From Pegea sp. RAD2-039 (taxonomy: Eukaryota; Chordata; Thaliacea; Salpida; Salpidae): a stretch of 64,000 nucleotides of DNA. A program made the position numbers and the translations under genes. The stretch's first letter is position 1, and each line of letters opens with the position of its first letter. The DNA is taken from contig JAQGEQ010000363.1 of NCBI GenBank assembly GCA_034620365.1, positions 2,480,001-2,544,000 of the forward strand, in the 5' to 3' direction. Below, piece by piece: positions 12,120 through 25,934 of this stretch. The notes under the pieces were generated by a model. That model ran no database searches and was not told where the DNA came from. It saw nothing but the letters and a program-made list of their open reading frames with translations.

Positions 12120-14315
12120 ATTCTTTTCTAAATATGTGGTAAAGTATTTCCTTTCTACTTGTTCCGTACTCATGAGACAAACTTAGTAACTTAAAAAATC
12201 AATAATCTAGTAACCAAAATTATAATTTAGTTAGAAAATGATTCCAAGTAAGTATTCACTGTTACGCTTTTGTACGTATTTTTTATGTTTAGTAATCTTC
12301 CAGCTCTTCCTGCTGTTCTTATGTAAAAATGATCATCTTCTGCCTTTGGGTGGTGCTTCTGCATTCGCGTTTTTTATATACTTACATTATTCTACTTTAA
12401 TAACAAACCTTGTGATATACAAACAATCATGGTAGCAGCAAAAAGTTTGTTAGTTAGTTTTATTTAAATTTTGAAAAAAGTAGGAAGCTTTGTTGAGCAA
12501 CTGAGTAAACTTATTTTAAATGCTTGAAACATAAATTGTTGAAAAAACATATTTATCTTATTATGAAAACTTGAATTGCTTAGCTAAATCACTAATAAGG
12601 TTTTGATTTGCAATGTTTTTGTAATTGTTTGTTTTTTGATCAAAGAAAATTTTTTCAAATTATAAATTTTTAAATAACCTTTTTTACTGATTTGATATGA
12701 AAGTGAAACAATTACGATCAGTTTGCAAAGAAAAGTGATTTTTTGAAGTATTTTTTAGATGAGTATAAGCATAATTATTGCAAATTATCTAAAACCTTTC
12801 TTACTATTATTTGTCTATACTTATGTTAGATTATTAATTAAACATTTTACTTTTTATAAAATTAAATCAAAAGTAATGCAATAAGTGCCTATTATCATGA
12901 TTATTAGAAGCTGGATACACACTACCATATATATAAGTTAGATGCAAGCAACTCAATAAGAGTAAGTTGCTACTGGTTGTTTTAGCAAACATTTATTTAT
13001 TTATTGTGTTCAAAACAAATTTCTATACAATATTTGACTTTCAACATAAACTGATATATCTATTCATGAAAAAAGTAAGAGCTGTAAAACCTTGGTCTTA
13101 AAACGACCATTTTAGTTTAGTTTTATTGCCATGCTTTAATTATATTTTCTAGGTAGTACCAATCTCGTGTGTTTTAATATTCATCATTACTTTTAATATC
13201 TGATTTTCATTTAAGATTTTATTTTATTTCAGTGAATGAAACTTTCACAAACTTTTAATAAAGGTATTGTATGCTGCTATTATGTAGTTTATTTAGTATT
13301 TTTTAAATTTTCGTATATTTTGTTCATTTTTTACTGCATTTTTTTCAATCAGTAAATTTTTAAACTATCATATCTTTAAATTATTGTTTGAAGTTTTATT
13401 TATTTTTATTTTAGTCGAAATATTTGAAAATATATTTCATTTATTAAATTTAAATTCTATATTTATGATATTTTATTTTTGCTATAATATTTTGGTGAAT
13501 ATTTCTTAATTTGATATTTTCTCAAAATAAGAATTTATTTAATGAGATATTTAATATACATTAATAATAATTACATTTAGAATATAATAATAAAAATAAA
13601 AATATATCTCTTATTTAAAATACCAATTATTCATATACTATATTTGAAGCTTATTGAAAAAGTTATTTAATGTATTATATATTCAAAAAATCTCTTTATT
13701 TGGTTTATAGCAGACATATTCTTACTTATGTTTTAAAATTCTTTTAATTATCATAATTCTTTGTAATAAAGTTTGATATATTTGCTTTTATATACAATTT
13801 ATTTTTCTTTATTTTGATATATGAAAGTAATCAAAGAACTTTGATATTATTCATTTTTTATTTCTCTAATCATTTTTCAAATCATAAACCTTAAAAAACT
13901 TGCTAATAAAAGTATGAAATTTATACTCATGGGTATTTAATACATACTGATAATTAAAAGCTTTTTTTCATCAACTTTAATTGTTTGCAAAAGTGCCAAA
14001 TTATGTTATAAACAATCTTCAAAATGTAAATTATATTGTGTGGTTTGAGTTTTTAAAATAAAGACATTTTATTATAAAACTATTTTATGTTAGGTTTCTT
14101 ATAAAAGAGCACTCCTTAAAATTATTCAGTGTCTTAAGAATCTTTAAAATGTTTATAAAGTGATATTTGTTATTCCTTTTATTTTATTGAGAAACTTTGA
14201 TTGCTTTAAATACTTTTGGTTTTATTCTTTAGAATACTTTATATTCATTTGTTAATTCTAATCAATTTTGTCCTATAGCAAATTCTTTATATTAAAATTG
14301 TAATTGTGCTTTAAA
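12120..14315. other. AT-rich intergenic region upstream of NOP14
   Basis: No supported gene is seen. A short hydrophobic plus-strand frame at 12238-12435 opposes a minus-strand sequence that may belong to the upstream part of the retroelement relic, but this is unproven. A 7-bp inverted repeat (AGCAACT...AGTTGCT) lies near 12950-12974. The last 300 bp probably hold the NOP14 promoter and 5' UTR. Confidence 0.35.
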
Positions 14316-17300
14316 ATGAAAGTGAAAAAGAGAAATAAGAACAAACCAACTGCTGATCAGATGAGACTAGCTAAAATAAAAAAGAAAAATGCTGCTAGCA
14401 AATCTGCAGTTAAAACCAATCTATTCGAAATTAAGATGAATAAACAGAAGCACAATATTATGAATCGTAAAAATAAGAATCATGTTGGCTTACCTGGAGT
14501 TTCAAGATCTGCTGCTATTAAAAAAGTATTTTTTTATATTTTATTCTAATTCTTAATAATGAATTTTTAAATTGAATAAATGTATTAACATTATCTTATG
14601 TTTTTAATCTTTTTGTTATTTAAACTTTCAAATTTTTATAATCAGTTGATATATTTAAACTTAAGCAAATATAAATTGAACCATTTAGTAGCTTTAATTG
14701 TAAAAATATTTCTAAAAAAGTATATACTATCAAAAAATGTTCTCTTTTATATATTATCTGATTAATTTAGTTCCTTCACCAACAAACAAATCAATTTTTT
14801 TGTTAACTTTTTAGTTATTTTTGATTTTATTTGGCATAATTACCCCCTTTTCATACAAGCACCATCTCTATGAGCTTAATATAAAACCCCTGTAATCCTG
14901 AAGCCTTCTCTTTGACCTCATACAATTATTTGAAAATATTAAAAGATTCTTTCATCTCATCTTAAATGATTTCTTTTTCTCTTTTATATATTTTTAAGGG
15001 ATTTTCATTTAAGATTAACCCACTCAAAAACTAACAACATCAAGTGAACTAATAACTTTTTATACCCACAGTTCAGAATTTTTTTAACTCCATCACTTCA
15101 TCAAAATTTATTACTTCCTTAAAAGTGTTCTAAAGAATTATAGTTTGAGTAATTTCCTATAAAGTGATATTTATTTTCTTTATGTATTTTCTAATTTTCA
15201 TTCATAACTTGTATTTACTTCTAATTTTTTTACACTAATTATATTTAATTGTTGTACTTCAACCCTTCTTTCATATTGTTTTGTGCATCTTACAGCTAAA
15301 TGTTATCTGCTGCCATGAGTTGAATTAATAAATGCATTTTGTAGCGACAAAGAACTTTGCTGGTTGAAATGGACAGAAAGAATAATGTGTCAGTCGTGTT
15401 GGATAAACGAATAGGTGCTGGAGACAGTGAAATGAACCCAGAAGAAAAGATGCTGCAACGAATGACGAAGGAGAGGATGAGAGTTTATAAAAAAAGAGAA
15501 CTGTTTAAGTAAGTCATCAAGAAATCATTTCGAAGTTAGAAGTTTGAATATTTGAAATTGTTCAGTTTAAATGATGATGAAGAATTGACTCATTTGGGAA
15601 AACCGATCTCTGCTATGGAAGATTTCAATCAATTTAATCTTAGTGATGATGAAGATGAACGTAGAAAAGGATTTGGTGAGTTTGAAAACTTCTGATTTTA
15701 ATTTAAAAGTGGAGATTTGTGAATGAGATATTTTTGTTTAGAGGACGCCAAGAACCAATTCGGAGGGGGTTTCTTCCACAAGAAAGAAGATGGGATGAGT
15801 GTATTAGATGAAATTATTGTGAAATCAAAACAAGAAAAGGTTTTTGAAATTAAACTTCAATATTTTATCAAATTTCTGATTTTCAAATCCAGTCCCAAAA
15901 CCAGTTTTCTCTCTTTAGAAGTTCAACTTCTTTGATTTTAACTTTTATTATTGGTTTAAAAATCAACCGCTAGACGGCAGCAGAGAGTCGATTTTCATAA
16001 ATTTTCTCTGAATTATTTTTTGTTTAAATTTTAGAAATCCAGCTTATATTTCAATAAATTTCCGGTACTTTCATCTTATTAAACGTTAGAGATTGCAAGT
16101 TACTCACCAAATAAGTCTTCTTGATTAACATAATACTAAAAAAAGATCGAGATTTGTCAACAACTTCTGAAAAACAACTTTCAAAAAAACTTCAAATTAA
16201 TCAGTGAAAAAAAAAACTTGGAATTTCAGCGCGAGAAACAACAGATGCGAGAAGAGACGGAGATTCTGTTCAGTACTCTCGAGACACAATTCAATGATAA
16301 CCGAGCCGAGCACAGGTTCCTCACATCTTCCATAGAAGCAAAAAAAGTCGACAAAGAATACTCGGGACTTTTAGGGAAGTTGCAGAGCGGAAGAACTTGT
16401 AAAGCGACCCGGATGTAGGTCTTGATGATTTGTTTGTTGGATGCTGATTGGTTTATCTTCTCAGAGTCAAAACTGCTGAGCAGCTGGCTGAAGAAGAACG
16501 TGAGAAGATGAAGAAGTTTATGGAGGAGCGTTTACGCCGGATGAGAGGCGGGAAGAAGGATGAAAAGATGAAGAAGCTTCAATCTGTCGATGCTCTTTGT
16601 GATAAGTAAGCTTTTTACTGTCTCTGTGAATTCCGATTTTTCATGAAAACTTTTTAGATTTGATATTGATCCTGTTGAAGAAGAAAATGAGATCTTGTCG
16701 TTTCCTCTTGAAGATCATCGAGACACAAAACTTGAAGATGAAGATTTAGATGGAAATTTAATCGTTAGTTTGTTATTTCATTAACTCGATTCTGAGTTGT
16801 GATCTTCTATCAGTTATCCGACCAAGAAGAAGAAGATGAGGAAGAAGAAGAGGAAGAACTCTCCTGGAGTGGAGATCTTGGGATCGTTGATGATCAATCT
16901 CCACCAACGGTCTCAGAGTCCCAAGAAGAAGATGAAGATGATGAAGACGACAGCGACAACTTCTCAGATATTGATTCAGGAAATGAGGATCTTATTGAAG
17001 ACTCTTTAAGTGATCACGAAGTCATTGAAGCAGAACGAGTCGGAGGAGCTCCAAAGACATCGAATCTAAACAATAGATGTAAATAAGAAGATCTTCCTCT
17101 TAAGATCCTAATCTTTTATCTTTTTTAGTTCCTGAATCATTTGAAGAGTTCCAAATTTTATTTGAGTCTAGTGAGGTAGAAGTAAACAAGATGATCTCTA
17201 AACTCCGGGACACATATGCTCCTCATCTTAAAGAGGGCAACAAGAAGAAGATGGTGGACTTATTCTCTTACATTTGGCAATTTTCCATCAACTCTTCTAA

Positions 17301-19189
17301 CAGATCTGATCCTGATCTTTCAATAATTGACTCTTTAATGAGGTGATTTATTCAATTTGATCTTCATCAACTGATTTCAAGTCTTCCAGTCATCTTTACG
17401 AACTCTGTGAGATCAACACCGAATCTTGTTGTGATCTTCTTCGTGAATCTCTCAAAACTTCCTACTATCTCACCTTCAGGACCCCAACAAATCTTCAATC
17501 AACTTACAGTCCTCATTGGCCTTCTGTGGGACAGGTTTGTCATTTTAGTGTCTCCATCATATTATTAATCGTCTTTTCAGCTCTTTCAGTTCAAAATGAT
17601 CAAACTGATCTTCCCTACAAGTGATTTCTCGCATCCAGTTACATCTCCAGCTTTGATCTTCATGTGTAGGATGTTGCAGCAATGCCGAATCACTTCGTTG
17701 AGGTTTTTTTTACAAATTATTTCGTACATCGAGATTTCTCTGAAAACTTTCATCTCCCAGTAACATTTGCTCCCAGATTTGCTCCTTTAAATCATCTACT
17801 TAATCTCACATTAATTAATTTTAGATGAATCAAGTCACGATTACATACCTTGAAGTTTTTAATTTCTGACTTTATTGAATTTTATCCAACAACTTTCTGT
17901 TTATTGATTTTTCGACGAGAGTTCGATAATTTTTTAGTGGAAAAATTTTCAAGAATTTTTATATAAAATCCGAAATTAAAAGATCTGAAATTATTTCCAA
18001 TCTTCATCTTCTAGGGACATATCAAGAGGATTATTTGTAGCAACTCTCTGCTTCGAATATGTGTCCTTCTCAAAAAGAATCTTACCTGAATGTATTAACT
18101 TCCTTGCCTGTGTCCTTGCATCCGCTCTTCCTCATAAAGACATAAACTCAGGTTTGTTCATCTAAAACAACTTGATTGTCAATTACAAGAATTTTTACAG
18201 ATTTGAAGCAATCCACATCATCTAGACCCTTTACTAAACATGCCATGTGTTTGCTGGCTCATGAAGTTGCTGATGACACCAAAATCCAACCCCCAAATCT
18301 ATTAAAAGCTCTTCAAGGCTCCGTAGACACAGAAGAGGAAGATTCGAATCAATTAAAGTCAGTTTAAATCATCTTAAATTAAATAATTCAATTTTAGTTT
18401 CTAATAATTCAACTTTTACTAGAAACTTTATGTAACTGCAGTGTTTCTAGTTAAGATTATTTTATTAGTTATCAAAAAAACTTTTTTTTTTTTGTAGTTT
18501 GTCTTTAAGTTTTGAATAATTAATGACTTTCTTAGCCTCGACTGTTTTTAGGATTCAACTTTTACTTCTTGCACTGAAACTTTGTTTTAAATTTGCAACC
18601 ATCTACACCACCAACCCCTGCATCCAGCAGTTATTCAAGCCTCACATCAAGCTTATGTCTCACTTCAAAACCTCAAATAATGATTTAAAGCAAGTCATTG
18701 GGTCTTTGTTGGATTTACTTAAAAAAGAGAGTAAAATAAGCCGAAAAAGGATAAGTTTTGGACCAAGCAAGCCACCAATGCTACCATTAATACCTCTGAA
18801 ATTAGAAGATGACGTGTAAGTCCCAACTCTTCTTCACTTCATTTAATTTTTGATGAAATTCTTAGAGGAGCTCCATTCCAAAAGAGAAGCCGAAAGACTT
18901 TACCTGCTAAAAAAGAGCATGACCGTCTTGTATATAAATTAAAGAAGGAAAAACGCGGTGCTATTCGTGAACTTCGAAAGGATAACAAGTTCATCGCATC
19001 ATATAATCTCAAGAAGCAGGAAGAGCTGTAAGATCAATTATCCATGTCTTTTAACTGTCTCCAACTGTTTAATTTGTTTTTAGTGATGAAGAAAGAGCCG
19101 CTAAGGTGAAGAGACTGATGGGACTATTATCAAATCAAGAAGGAGAAGTAAAAAGCATCAAGCGACAAAAATATAAACTTAATTTATGA
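14316..19189 (+). CDS. NOP14: Nucleolar protein 14 (small-subunit processome component)
   Basis: NOP14 works in the nucleolus in the 90S pre-ribosome (SSU processome) and is needed for 18S rRNA maturation. Sixteen exons: 14316-14525, 15345-15508, 15566-15675, 15742-15839, 16230-16414, 16465-16605, 16658-16763, 16814-17078, 17129-17342, 17390-17534, 17581-17702, 18015-18151, 18201-18357, 18552-18815, 18866-19027, 19084-19189; 2586 nt, 861 aa, close to human NOP14 (857). Family landmarks: basic N-terminus, NPFE-equivalent NLFEIKMNKQKH, the near-invariant HVGLPGVSR (about 54-62), NLNDDEELTHLGKPIS (about 125-140), IVKSKQEK, a long acidic tract (about 340-425, with EEEDEEEEEEE), LIFPTSDFSHPV, and a basic end with VRKDN-like IRELRKDNKF and SNQEGEVKSIKRQK. 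Most introns are 45-60 bp. The ATG at 14316 begins the basic N-terminus, and upstream codons are not ATG. Confidence 0.96.
14526..15344 (+). other. NOP14: NOP14 intron 1
   Basis: This 819-bp intron is the longest in the gene (donor GTATTT, acceptor TTTTGTAG). It is AT-rich with no frame or repeat of note. Confidence 0.85.
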
Positions 19190-19227
19190 TTCCTTTTTTC
19201 ATCTTACTAACATGTGGTGCTTGCTTC

Positions 19228-19233
19228 AATAAA
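19228..19233 (+). terminator. NOP14: Poly(A) signal of NOP14
   Basis: A canonical AATAAA lies 39 bp after the stop codon, consistent with a very short 3' UTR. Confidence 0.65.
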
Positions 19234-20828
19234 ATGATATTTCAATAATTCGTGAGCAATTGTTGAAATGTTAGAAGCAAGTGACTTCCAACATAGAATA
19301 CTTGTTTAGGCGAGGACTTTGTGATTAAGGTGCTAGATCAACTCAGCTTTTACTTTTTGTACTTAAGATTTAATTCACAGTTTAAAGCTTCGCGGTGTTG
19401 GTAACCATAGTGATTTCCAAAGTCGTTGTAACTTCTGTCTGAAATTAGTTTTGTTTATTTTCAGTCTATTTCACGACTTGAGGTCAAATTAAAGCAAAAA
19501 GAAAATAATTTAAGCAAATATTTAAGGTAGTTTAAACTTGGTTACTTGAAAAATTGTTGTGAAAGCACACAAATAAGAACTATTTAAATCTAAACTTTCC
19601 TCAGCAAACTTTTACTTCAGCACTTTTATTGATTCTTATATTTGACTACATCTTTAACAAGGTTGAAAAGTTTATTAGTTAAATATTATCAAATAAATTG
19701 TTTACTTATTAATAATATTTGTTTACTTGTAAATAACCTTGATTAAAATAGCCAATGATATGAAATTATAGATTAATTAACCTATCTTTAATATTAGTGA
19801 TTACTAAAATAGTATTTCAGAAACCAATCTGTATCTTTCTTGTGTTCAAACTCAACTGTTTATTCTATAAAAGTTTTCTAAATTATTACGACCATGAACA
19901 GAAATTGAATAATAAAATGTTAAACTAAAAGACAACTTTGGTTTTAAATGAAATGTTCAAGAATGTTTTGTAGAAATAAAAGTTATTTTAGTTAAAACTA
20001 TCATATTAGTTTTAAGATAATTTTAATAATAACAATTATTTTTAACTAGAAATCATTTTACAAATAATATATGATATTTATAACTTTCAGTTAACAAAAA
20101 CCTCTTACTATAAAAATATTCAATAAATTTAACGAAAAATAAAACCAATATTTTTATTTAAAAATACATTTATCTTTGACAACAATTTTTTTCAACTAGT
20201 TTGTGATTGTAATAAGTTTTTGCTATCAAGTTTTTTAATTTTTGTAAGAAAAAAATATTTAATTATAAGAAAATTTAACTCTTTTAACAAAAATCAAAAC
20301 AATATTTGAGTAATAAATTTGAAAATATCATTTCAATTATTATCTGAGGCATTTATTGGTAATTATTACACTAAAAGTATATGTAAAAAGCCTTTAAATA
20401 TTTATTTCATGTAAATCTTTAGTATGTAAGCGAAAATTTAAATGACAATGAAATATTTTCTATAAAATTATTTATTCAAATTAACAATTTTTAATAATTG
20501 ACGTTTATAAGTTATAGGTATTAAGTGTAATGACGTTCAATTAACAAACCTTGTAAATAAATACTTGAAACTGTTGACAGAGTTACTTTTAGCTGAAGTG
20601 ATAAGTTGAAATTTAATTAAAAATTTCTGACACTAACCTGACTTGTAATTAACATATAAAGAATAAATTTGATACAAAAAAGATATTTTATTATGTACAC
20701 AGCTTAATTTTTGTAGAAATAGTTTAACCCTATTTTTGATAAATTGTGTAAATTAAATAATATTGAAAAATATTCATTTTATAGTGAGCTAAATGCTATC
20801 AATAATACTTTCATATGTAATGACAATA

Positions 20829-20875
20829 ACGTCACGCTTCAATGATCACGTGACGTCATAAGCTGCATGTTGCAG
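20829..20875. repeat. CRE/E-box inverted repeat
   Basis: Perfect 8-bp arms ACGTCACG (20829-20836) and CGTGACGT (20849-20856) flank a 12-bp spacer. The right arm overlaps an E-box CACGTG and a full CRE palindrome TGACGTCA. A second small inverted repeat, CTGCA-TGT-TGCAG, follows at 20863-20875. Either a bZIP/bHLH binding cluster or the terminus of an old inverted-repeat element would explain it. Confidence 0.35.
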
Positions 20876-23800
20876 GGTTTTATTTTTAGAATTTCAATTT
20901 GGAAAGTAATTTTCAGAATTATAGCTTGATAGCGTTTTGCTGATAAAGACATCTCATAAAATTTAGTAAAAACTTTGATCATTTTGAAAGTAAAATTTAT
21001 TTTTACGAATTACCAAGATAAAAAGTTTTAAATAAAATAATATTTAAAATATGTTAAAAATAAAAAGTAGTTTTAATAATTAACTGAAAAGTTTTAGGTT
21101 GTTTATATTTTATACAGATTATTATTTTAATATCTGGTTAAGTTATCAAAATGAAATCATGTTTTGTTAACAACTACATACATTTTAAAGTAAATAAAAA
21201 ACTCTTTTTTAAAAAATTGAAAAATTTATTTGAAAAAATCTGGATTTCTATAAAACAAATTTAAATATTTCCAACAGTTTTATTTTGTTAATAATTTTCT
21301 TTTCTATTAAATTAGTTTATATAAGTTAACTCAATAAAAATAAGTTTCCGTAAAAAAAAACTTATAATAATCTGAAAACAAAAATTTACAAAAATAATTA
21401 AAATGTAAAATAGAAATAAATTTAAACAATTTTAAATAAAATAAATAAAACTAAAAGTGTTAACAAAAAATCAATTAAAAAAATGTTTTTTTAAAAGATG
21501 TAATTGGTAAATTTATGAATGATTACAGATTTAATGTTGATGACAAAATAGTTTTGATCTAACAGTTAAAACTGAAAAATATTTTCCGAATTTTAAATTG
21601 AAAATTAGTTGTTTTTAAAAATCAGTTTTTACAAATCAGTTTCTTCAAGAATAGAGATTTGAAAAACAACATTTAAAGAACCAATTTATATGATATTAAA
21701 TTGAAAGTTGTTCTAATTAGTTGTTAATTACTTAATATAGCACAAGTATGAAAATAAGAAGTTATCTTGTTAATGTTTAAATTCCTTTTTGTGATGGGAA
21801 CAGTATTTCAAAATTGATATCAAGACCTGTTTAGATTTATTTCAAGCTTTACTTTCAGCTAGCTCTAAGTGACTTTAACTTTAAGATAAATGCTAAAAGT
21901 TAAAAAAACTAACACAATATGCTATTAAATCGATACTAAGCACTATTTTGAGGCAATATTACTGAATAATTTAATGTTAAGTATACATTTATCAAAGCTT
22001 ACGCTTTAGTTACATTAAATACGTCTTTTATGTTTTAATTTTGTTGATTTTATTTTTCCTATTGACTTATATTATGTAAGAATAATTAATTTTATTTTTA
22101 CAAGTACACTCATTAACAGTTTTTAGAAAGTTTAGTAATTTCTATGTACAATATACAATTTAATTATTTTCTAATTCTGTTATTACTTTTCAGTTTTGTA
22201 AAAATAATTTTGATTTGAATACTTTTCTTTTAATATTTAAACAAATCGAATAAAACAATTAGAAAATCTTAAGTAATAAACAAAACTTAACAATAAATTT
22301 AACAATTTAAATTGTAAAAATAAGTACTTATCGTGAAATAAAGTTTGTTTACGAAATATATGTACTTTAATGAATAAAGAAGTTCATAGCTAGTACTAAT
22401 TAACATAAAATTAGAAAAATTATGAAGTATTTGATCTTTCTTTTGATAGGTTTGTCACACTGGGTTGCTTTTATCTTTTAAGCTGCTTATACATTCATGT
22501 TCTCTTTGATCTTAGTTTATTTTTATTTATTTATAAACAATCTAATAATTAAAACAAGATATAAAGGTAAAAAGTAAAAAAGCCATATTAGTACAATGCA
22601 TTTAAAAACACTTCAAATCAATTTTGAGTGTTTCTTACAGACAAGAAAGAATTGATTCTTGTAATAAATAAACTTATATAACACAAAGTATCAAAAGTTA
22701 GGAAATTGTTTTTTTTTTGACAAAAAGCCTTTTGAAAACTTATAAACCGAAATTTTTAAATAGAAACTTTTTTAACTAATTCTTTGTCAAAGTTTAATTA
22801 TTTTTATGAGTAGAATAGCGATTGGTTCATATTTTGAATTCCAGAAATTACTTTATAAAATAAACAGCTGCGATCAGCTGTCCATAAGTTTTATTCAAAA
22901 TAAACCGATCAAAATAAGAAATTACAAAAAAAACATAATAATTGAAAAAAAAAAAATTCTTGAAAACTTTTTTAGAATCAAAGTGTTTTCTACAGTTTTC
23001 CATAAAAGTGAATTTCTCCTAACTTAAAAGTTTTGTTCAAAGTATTAGTGCAAAAATATTCAAATTACGTTTAAATGAATTCAATGATAGTACGTGTTCC
23101 TTAATAAAAACTTTTTATATTCTTGTGTAGTTTAATAAGCCAAATAAAATCGAACAAAAACCTGTAAGCTTTTTGAATTTGTTGTTGTTTATTGTGTATT
23201 ACTAGCAACCTATTCCATTAAATTCGATAAAACAATAAAATAATCAAACTAAAGGTAATTGTAACTGAATAGTTTCAATTTTTTCATAAATTTACTTTTG
23301 AAACAAGTTTTTTAGTCAATTAATTAAATTCTAATATTTTAAAACACTTTTACAGTTTTTATTTAAATTAAAAATTGATTAGTTAGATAAACGAAATCTT
23401 TTTCTAAATAAATAACGAAATAAGATCTTTTTTAAATATAAATAATTGCTTCATAGTCTTTTAAAATTTCAGTAGATTTACAATAAAAGACCATTTTAAA
23501 AATTTAGTATTTCTATAAGTTTTTAGAACAACTTATTGATTTCAGCAAAAATTTTTATTTATATTTATTAGCTTCATATGTTATTTAGTTCAAAATTGAT
23601 TATATTTGAAAGTTTGAGTACCTAAAAATAGCAACAAAATGTCAAAAGAAATATAAAAACAATTTTTACAAGTCATAAATGAAAAAAGAAACTTGGATTT
23701 TTAAATAACTTTTTATTACGTTTGTAATTCTATCAATTTTTGTAATAATTATTAATATCTGTTTATAAATGGCTAGAAAATACTTTAAATAGATAATCTG

Positions 23801-24246
23801 TAAATTAAATTGCTTTAATAATAATATATTTTTATATTCTTGAAGTTTTTCATTTTCTTTAATTTTTTTAATAATTTTATCATGAGTTAAAAATTGAAAT
23901 TAATTACAACAAAAGTCTACAAAGATTAACTTTTCACAATTTTGTTTTTAGATTTATGTAACTAATTGGCAGCGTTTTGAAACATACTTTTTTAAACAAT
24001 TCAAGTTTTACACTGATAGAAATTCATCGTCTGTAGCAAACATTTCTTTTAGATTAACTCTTGTAACCTTTCAACTTTTAAATGTATAAGTTAATTCAGC
24101 GAAATTTAGTTTGAAAACATCATATTGAAAAGTTCATGGTCTTTTATTTTACATTTAGCAATTTTTTCAATTGTAAACATTTATGTTTAGAACAACTATT
24201 AATTGATAAAGTTCCAAAAAAAAAAATTTAAAGCCATATTCAACAA

Positions 24247-24361
24247 AGTCACTCATGCGTGACGTAGTTTTTACTTTCTTATTTTCACTCGTTCATTCTT
24301 TTCTCCTTACCACCATACATACGTAAATAAGAAATGAATGGAAAGTCAGTGATGCGTGACT
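24247..24361. repeat. Small inverted-repeat (MITE-like) element
   Basis: The ends AGTCACTCATGCGTGAC (from 24247) and AGTCAGTGATGCGTGACT (to 24361) are imperfect inverted repeats of each other and also near direct repeats, because each is itself close to palindromic. Inside lies a further inverted pair, TTCTTATTT and AAATAAGAA. No clear target duplication flanks it, so a regulatory module is the alternative reading. Confidence 0.3.
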
Positions 24362-24939
24362 GATATTTGCGCAGCCAATATCTTGTGTTTCGTTACGTCA
24401 CACTGTTATAACTTGCTAAACTGGTTTAAAGACCACCATGAAATAATATCTATCTGCAAATTGTAACAAGAATTTTTGCTACTCAAAAAGTTTTATAATT
24501 TTAGTAAAGTTAACTTTTAAATGAGATAATGTTGAAAATACTCCAAAATTTTAGAAATTATTTAAATGCACCTTTTAATTTTTGTGGCTTTGATCAATTT
24601 TTAAGTTCAAGTCTTCAATTTCTTTTTTATGTTTGTGAATAATTTATCATTAAAAATTAAGCTCTAAAAAATGATATTTGATAAATTTAAAAAGTGACAC
24701 AAGCAATATTTACAAAACTTTTTTCGAATTTTTTGTATAAATTAAATTTGATATACGTTTGATTTTTATAATTATCAAACTTTATTATTTGTACTTTAAA
24801 AAAAGTACAAATTATTTATTATAATATATTATAAACTTAGCAAATTTAATTATTAAAATTTAATTAAAGTATTGAAACAAAATATTTGTATTATACCAAA
24901 AAGGCAATCTTTCAGTGAAAATAATAGAGACATAAAAAA

Positions 24940-24952
24940 GACGTCACGTGAT
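24940..24952 (-). promoter_or_regulatory. Second CRE/E-box core, opposite orientation
   Basis: GACGTCACGTGAT here is the exact reverse complement of 20845-20857. It contains an E-box CACGTG overlapping a CRE-like GACGTCA. No gene start lies next to it. Confidence 0.3.
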
Positions 24953-25835
24953 TATTTCTGTAGATTTTATGATTGATGCTTCACAGCAATGATTAACCAA
25001 GTTTACATAAATCTTTTGACTTGCTAGCTAAACTTCTAGTTAAACTCAGTGAATGGTTTCCTGTTGCTTAGACATCTAATTAATAAATAATATACATAAG
25101 ATTTTTTTAATTCAAACAATATAGGTTTCAACTATTTTTAATGAGTTTATTTATTTTTTCAAAGATGCATTTTATTATTTAGTTTTATTCAAAAGATCAA
25201 AATATGATTATTTTTAGTTGAATATCTTTTGTAGTTATCATCCACAAATTTATAATAAATTAATTTTTCTTTATAGAGTTACTAGATATAATTTAGAAAT
25301 GTAATTGTTTATAATTAGCGAGAAATATTTATGAGTTTGAAAATAAAGTAAAAATATTGTTTAAAAAATCAAATTCTTTTTAGTTTGATGAAATGAATAT
25401 TGAGTTGTAGCATTAAAAAACTTTTAAGATTTCACCTCAGTGTTTGATTAGACAAAAAAACTAAGAAAGTTAATTCAATTTGTATTTAATGGTGTCTGTA
25501 AGCATGTAAAAAAAGATGCTGTACTAATAGCTTACCAACCATATCCTAACTTAATGTAACTTTAAATGAAAGCTTTTAAAATATTTAATGCTTTTTTCAA
25601 CCAGATTTTAACGTGAAGGAAGACATTATTTTTAAGAAAATTACAAAGCAAAAGACTGATCTTAAAGAAAATCAACTGATTCTAATATTTTAGATAAAAA
25701 TATTCTATCAAAATAATAACAAATATCTAGCAACAAACAACTTTCTATAAAATTTCTAAAATTAAAAAAAAAAAACTGATAAAATTTATAAATATGTGAA
25801 AAAATATTTGGAAACACTGGCGCAAAGTTTATTTT

Positions 25836-25934
25836 TCAATATGCATAAGGTAGACCAAACCGCAATCGATAGAACATTCCTCTAACACTCTTTATTCCAC
25901 ATACATAGACTCTACTGTCAAGTCGAACTCTAGG
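25836..25934 (-). other. Possible isolated 3' exon
   Basis: On the minus strand a TAG acceptor is followed by about 32 codons ending in TGA (25836-25838). Base composition is clearly less AT-rich than around it, and the encoded segment ends in FYRLRFGLPYAY. The family is not recognised. RLRFG recalls amidated RF-type neuropeptides, but no dibasic site follows the Gly. No upstream partner exon was found, so this may be chance. Confidence 0.15.

Noticed and set aside
12238..12435. Hydrophobic 65-aa plus-strand frame, possible membrane protein
   Set aside because: No family, no splice extension; may be antisense to further retroelement remains.
22806..23027. 73-aa frame starting with ATG in the desert
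   Set aside because: Dominated by K/I/N codons and poly-A runs; no homology or gene signals.
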